Part shown: positions 47,669 to 49,973 of the stretch, piece by piece
Layout: every line of letters begins with the position of its first letter
How positions within the stretch are numbered: position 1 is the first letter of the stretch
Source of the DNA: a virus
Direction: 5' to 3' (one strand)
IMG/VR virus record: IMGVR_UViG_3300038558_000037
Span: 1 to 49,973 of that record
Length of the DNA stretch: 49,973 bases
Notes under the pieces: generated by a model
What the model was told of the DNA's origin: nothing
What the model saw: the letters and a program-made list of their open reading frames with translations, nothing else
Databases searched by the model: none
Program-made: the position numbers and the translations under genes

Positions 47669-48483
47669 CGATATTTCACAGCGAAAAGCAACGTTGCAAC
47701 GATTTGGCTGCAGCAATCTACACGGGCGTACGCCGGAACGGTGATGAGTGCATTCATCGCAATGTACATGCTCGCGAACTTCGCACGCATGGAGTTGATG
47801 TCGGAATTGTGCAGAGCGTGCGTCGGCGCGAGCTTTTTGATGCTTTGCCCGCTTATTTCTACATCGATAAGGGCTATATACGCGATTGGGATTGGCGGCG
47901 TGTTGCGATGAACAATTGCGAGCCGATTTATGCTGGCAGTCTCGGTATGCCGTCCGATCGGCGCTTGGCAATGGGTTGGTGCCCGCAGCCATGGCGCAAA
48001 CGTGGCGGACACATCCTCATGTGCTGGTCTAATGAGGACGAACACACCTGGCGAGGCCTCCTGCCGCCTGAGGATCTCGCCGAGCTCGTGGTTCGCATAT
48101 TGCGGCAGCATACAGACCGGGAAATTAGATACCGTTGCAAACCTGGCAGGATACCCACACGGACTGTTGCGGGGGCGACGATGGGTGATCCGCGGCGATC
48201 GCTCGTGGAGGAGCTCATCGGAGCCCATGCGGTTGTATTGGTGGGTGGTGGAGTATCAATTGCGGCATTGTTGAAGGGCGTGCCCGTTATCGTATTGGGG
48301 GATGGGCCGACAATGGGGATATCGTCACGGGACCTCGAGGAGATCGAACAACCGCGCTTGGCGTCGGATGGTGAGCGCGAGAGTGTGTTAAATGACCTCG
48401 CTTATTCTCAGTGGCGAGTTGACGAGTTTGCATCAGGTGAGGCTTGGCACTTCTTGCGTCAGCGTATAAGTGTTAGGGAATAG
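47659..48483 (+). CDS. Glycosyltransferase-like protein, paralogue 3
   Basis: This 274-residue protein starts MRVAIFHSEKQRCNDLAAAI and shares with 12581 and 13371: FYIDKGYIRDWDWRRV near residue 68, REIRYRCKPGR near 155, AVVLVGGGVSIAALLKGVPV followed by VIVLGDGPTMG, and NDLAYSQWRVDEFASGEAW at the end. It is the third clear member of the group, more than 30 kb away. The region RKRGGHILMCWSNEDEHTW resembles the first half of the nucleotide-sugar domain. Donor and acceptor unknown. Confidence 0.65.
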   Translation: MRVAIFHSEKQRCNDLAAAIYTGVRRNGDECIHRNVHARELRTHGVDVGIVQSVRRRELFDALPAYFYIDKGYIRDWDWRRVAMNNCEPIYAGSLGMPSDRRLAMGWCPQPWRKRGGHILMCWSNEDEHTWRGLLPPEDLAELVVRILRQHTDREIRYRCKPGRIPTRTVAGATMGDPRRSLVEELIGAHAVVLVGGGVSIAALLKGVPVIVLGDGPTMGISSRDLEEIEQPRLASDGERESVLNDLAYSQWRVDEFASGEAWHFLRQRISVRE

Positions 48484-48543
48484 CGGAATTCGTTGATTTC
48501 AGTCGTTTTTATAGCGCTTGATACCGATAATGAAAGCGAGCAA

Positions 48544-48577
48544 AAGAAAAGCCGCTGATGCGCTAACATCGGCGGCT
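48544..48577 (-). terminator. Terminator downstream of the radical SAM gene
   Basis: Ten-base arms at 48550-48559 and 48568-48577 pair with one G-T wobble. On the minus strand the stem runs into TTTCTTTTG, so it would end the leftward transcript from the radical SAM gene. Confidence 0.65.
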
Positions 48578-48669
48578 TGATATGTGACCCAGATCGGAAA
48601 CCCTGTGTCTGCTCCCTCCTTTACAGAGATTGACGATTGCTGTCAATAAACGCTCGACAGCGGGGAAGT

Positions 48670-48737
48670 GCATCTTGTTGGCGCGCGCTTTAGGGCTAGT
48701 ACTGTGCGCGGTGCTAAGCGCGCAGTCGACAAGATGC
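48670..48737. other. Nested inverted repeats in a gene-poor stretch
   Basis: Outer arms GCATCTTGT (48670-48678) and ACAAGATGC (48729-48737) enclose inner arms GCGCGCTT (48683-48690) and AAGCGCGC (48716-48723). A separate GGGCTC-4-GAGCCC hairpin is at 48804-48819. The stretch 48484-48907 contains no gene I trust; a 104-codon minus frame (48563-48877) is open but lacks good coding character. A structured RNA or a packaging or origin element is possible. Confidence 0.55.
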
Positions 48738-48907
48738 AAACGACCATAGAGCTTGACGGTAAGAACATGTCGAACGAAGACATTAACCGAGATCGCTAAA
48801 ACGGGGCTCTTGCGAGCCCGCGCTTTAGAATAGTTTCGCCCCGCTGCGCTGCTCGTCGTATCGCTACACAGCTTCACTCGGCGCCACGCATCACACTGCG
48901 TCTCAAT

Positions 48908-49840
48908 TCAACTCAACGAAGTTATACAGTCTCGACAAGCTGTATTCGATACATCGCCAGCCAAGTGAGCGCGTCTCAGAGCCTTAAATGTTTCAGAATG
49001 CCATGCATCCATGAAGCTTCCGGTGGTTAGATCACCTGCGATAAATTGTCGGCAATGGTCAAAACAGCACATGCTGAGCTTTCCGTCCACGGTGATATGA
49101 CCTTGAGCGAATAGAACCCAACATGGAATCGGATGGCGTTCGGCGCCGACGCGACCAGGATTGCCTTGTATCGGCGTCCATCCTGGGTCACCAGGTGCTT
49201 CACCAGCTTGATTGTATAAAGGCAACTGATAGACGTTATCCAGATACGGCAGCAGATTGTCAATTCGCGCATTCATGCGTTCGCCCTGCTCACCGTTGAA
49301 TTTGATATGGGACGCGGAGAGCTCGCATTTGTAACCCATCGTGTCGCGGATCTCGCGTGCTGCGGCGATGTTGCGATTAACCTTCTCCCACACGTTAGGA
49401 TCGACGCCGGCTACATCTGCCATCTGTTCACGCGTATCATAATTGAGCGAGAATTTCAGACTATTGAGTCCGGCATCCATTAAGTGTTCGACGATCGGTG
49501 CCGTGGCCAGTGATCCGTTTGTCGTGCAGAACACATTGGTGAAGCCGGCGGCTTTGGCGTCTCGTATCGCCATGCCCAGCCAGGGCAGGAGCAGCGATTC
49601 GCCGAGATAGAACAATCCGAGTTGAGATACACCGGCAGTGCGCAGTTTGACCATGATCTCGGTGAATAGCTGGTAGTCCATGTCGCGCGCGTGTTCAATT
49701 TTGCTATGCGCGCAATATTTGCATTTGAAATTGCAGCGATCGGTAAGTCCGATCTTGCAACTGGTCGGTGCGGGCGGTGTCTCGCTGAGCTGCTCGGGTT
49801 TTAGTTCGGTCAGATGATCGATACGTTGAATGATGTTCAT
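48908..49840 (-). CDS. Radical SAM/SPASM enzyme
   Basis: This 310-residue enzyme has the CxxxCxxC iron-sulfur site as CNFKCKYC (residues 38-45, within LTDRCNFKCKYCAHSKIE) and typical barrel landmarks FYLGESLLLP and VFCTTNGSLAT. The C-terminal SPASM-like part contains IPCWVLFAQGHITVDGKLSM, followed by CCFDHCRQF and SNTACRDC, enough Cys for an auxiliary cluster. I chose ATG 49840 (MNIIQRIDHL). Radical SAM/SPASM enzymes modify peptides or sugars; no small precursor peptide gene is evident beside it. It lies at the right end of the window, near the second sugar-transfer cluster. Confidence 0.88.
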   Translation of the reverse strand: MNIIQRIDHLTELKPEQLSETPPAPTSCKIGLTDRCNFKCKYCAHSKIEHARDMDYQLFTEIMVKLRTAGVSQLGLFYLGESLLLPWLGMAIRDAKAAGFTNVFCTTNGSLATAPIVEHLMDAGLNSLKFSLNYDTREQMADVAGVDPNVWEKVNRNIAAAREIRDTMGYKCELSASHIKFNGEQGERMNARIDNLLPYLDNVYQLPLYNQAGEAPGDPGWTPIQGNPGRVGAERHPIPCWVLFAQGHITVDGKLSMCCFDHCRQFIAGDLTTGSFMDAWHSETFKALRRAHLAGDVSNTACRDCITSLS

Positions 49841-49973
49841 GATGATCTTATCTTTCTGGGTTATCGTGTATCGATACGTTATAGGCAAGAAGTGTGTCAG
49901 TCGAGATTGTAATGATGAATAAAATGCAACCCAGGGTATAGTCCAATTTTTTGGAATTTTTCAGTGGTCGGAC

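Noticed and set aside
48563-48877. 104-codon minus-strand frame in the gene-poor stretch
   Set aside because: It crosses the nested inverted repeats and the terminator, and its residues show no recognisable coding pattern.
1-49973. tRNA genes, integrase, reverse transcriptase or diversity-generating element
   Set aside because: I looked for T-loop sequences and for the relevant catalytic motifs and saw none.

Overview
The window reads as most or all of a tailed-phage genome (siphovirus, HK97-type head) infecting a Gram-negative bacterium. The head and tail genes follow the usual order: small and large terminase, portal, ClpP-type protease, capsid, head-tail connectors, tail tube, tail chaperone with a frameshift, tape measure, tail tip and fibres. 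An outer-membrane barrel gene of the Omp25/Omp31 style and a GcrA-like helix-turn-helix protein point to an alphaproteobacterial host; this is inference. I see no integrase, partition or CI-like module. The window opens 36 bases before the small terminase gene, and I see no repeated ends, so completeness cannot be judged.

Layout. 0-10 kb: packaging and capsid genes on the + strand; the large terminase carries a 363-residue intein in its Walker A loop, and two methyltransferases sit between terminase and portal. 10-17 kb: two small head-region proteins, then an island of glycosyltransferase-like and methyltransferase genes translated in overlap and inserted between capsid and connector genes. 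17-18.7 kb: connectors. 18.7-20.3 kb: a two-gene minus-strand cassette flanked by pentanucleotide arrays of opposite orientation, with its own promoter and terminator signals. 20.3-28.2 kb: tail genes. 28.4-29.9 kb: lysis genes. 29.9-37.3 kb (minus strand): outer-membrane barrel, small proteins, a hexamer array, family B DNA polymerase, cytosine-C5 methyltransferase, UvrD-like helicase and an XRE regulator. 37.4-38.6 kb (plus strand): a cluster of tiny proteins, including a secreted cysteine-rich peptide, ending in a double terminator. 38.6-41.2 kb (minus strand): ssDNA-binding-like, DUF2800-like and low-complexity proteins. 41.3-48.5 kb (plus strand): SF2 helicase, VRR-NUC nuclease, primase-helicase, a 33-bp inverted repeat around AT-rich DNA (possible origin), HNH protein, and a second methyltransferase/glycosyltransferase pair. 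48.5-50 kb: structured non-coding DNA and a minus-strand radical SAM/SPASM enzyme.

How it fits together. The XRE regulator and its duplicated operator-like repeat sit at the divergence between the leftward replication operon and the rightward small-protein operon. Helicase, nuclease, primase, polymerase and ssDNA-binding-like proteins form a replication set. The most unusual investment is in group transfer: seven glycosyltransferase-like or DUF115-like genes, five small-molecule-type methyltransferases and a radical SAM enzyme, in clusters around the virion genes. My best guess is decoration of the virion with a methylated glycan. The other outstanding signals are a predicted class 3 intein (Ala1, Trp-Cys-Thr triad), a canonical GGGAAAC frameshift site, a pentamer/hexamer pair of degenerate arrays, and a very strong perfect hairpin beside the cysteine-rich peptide gene.
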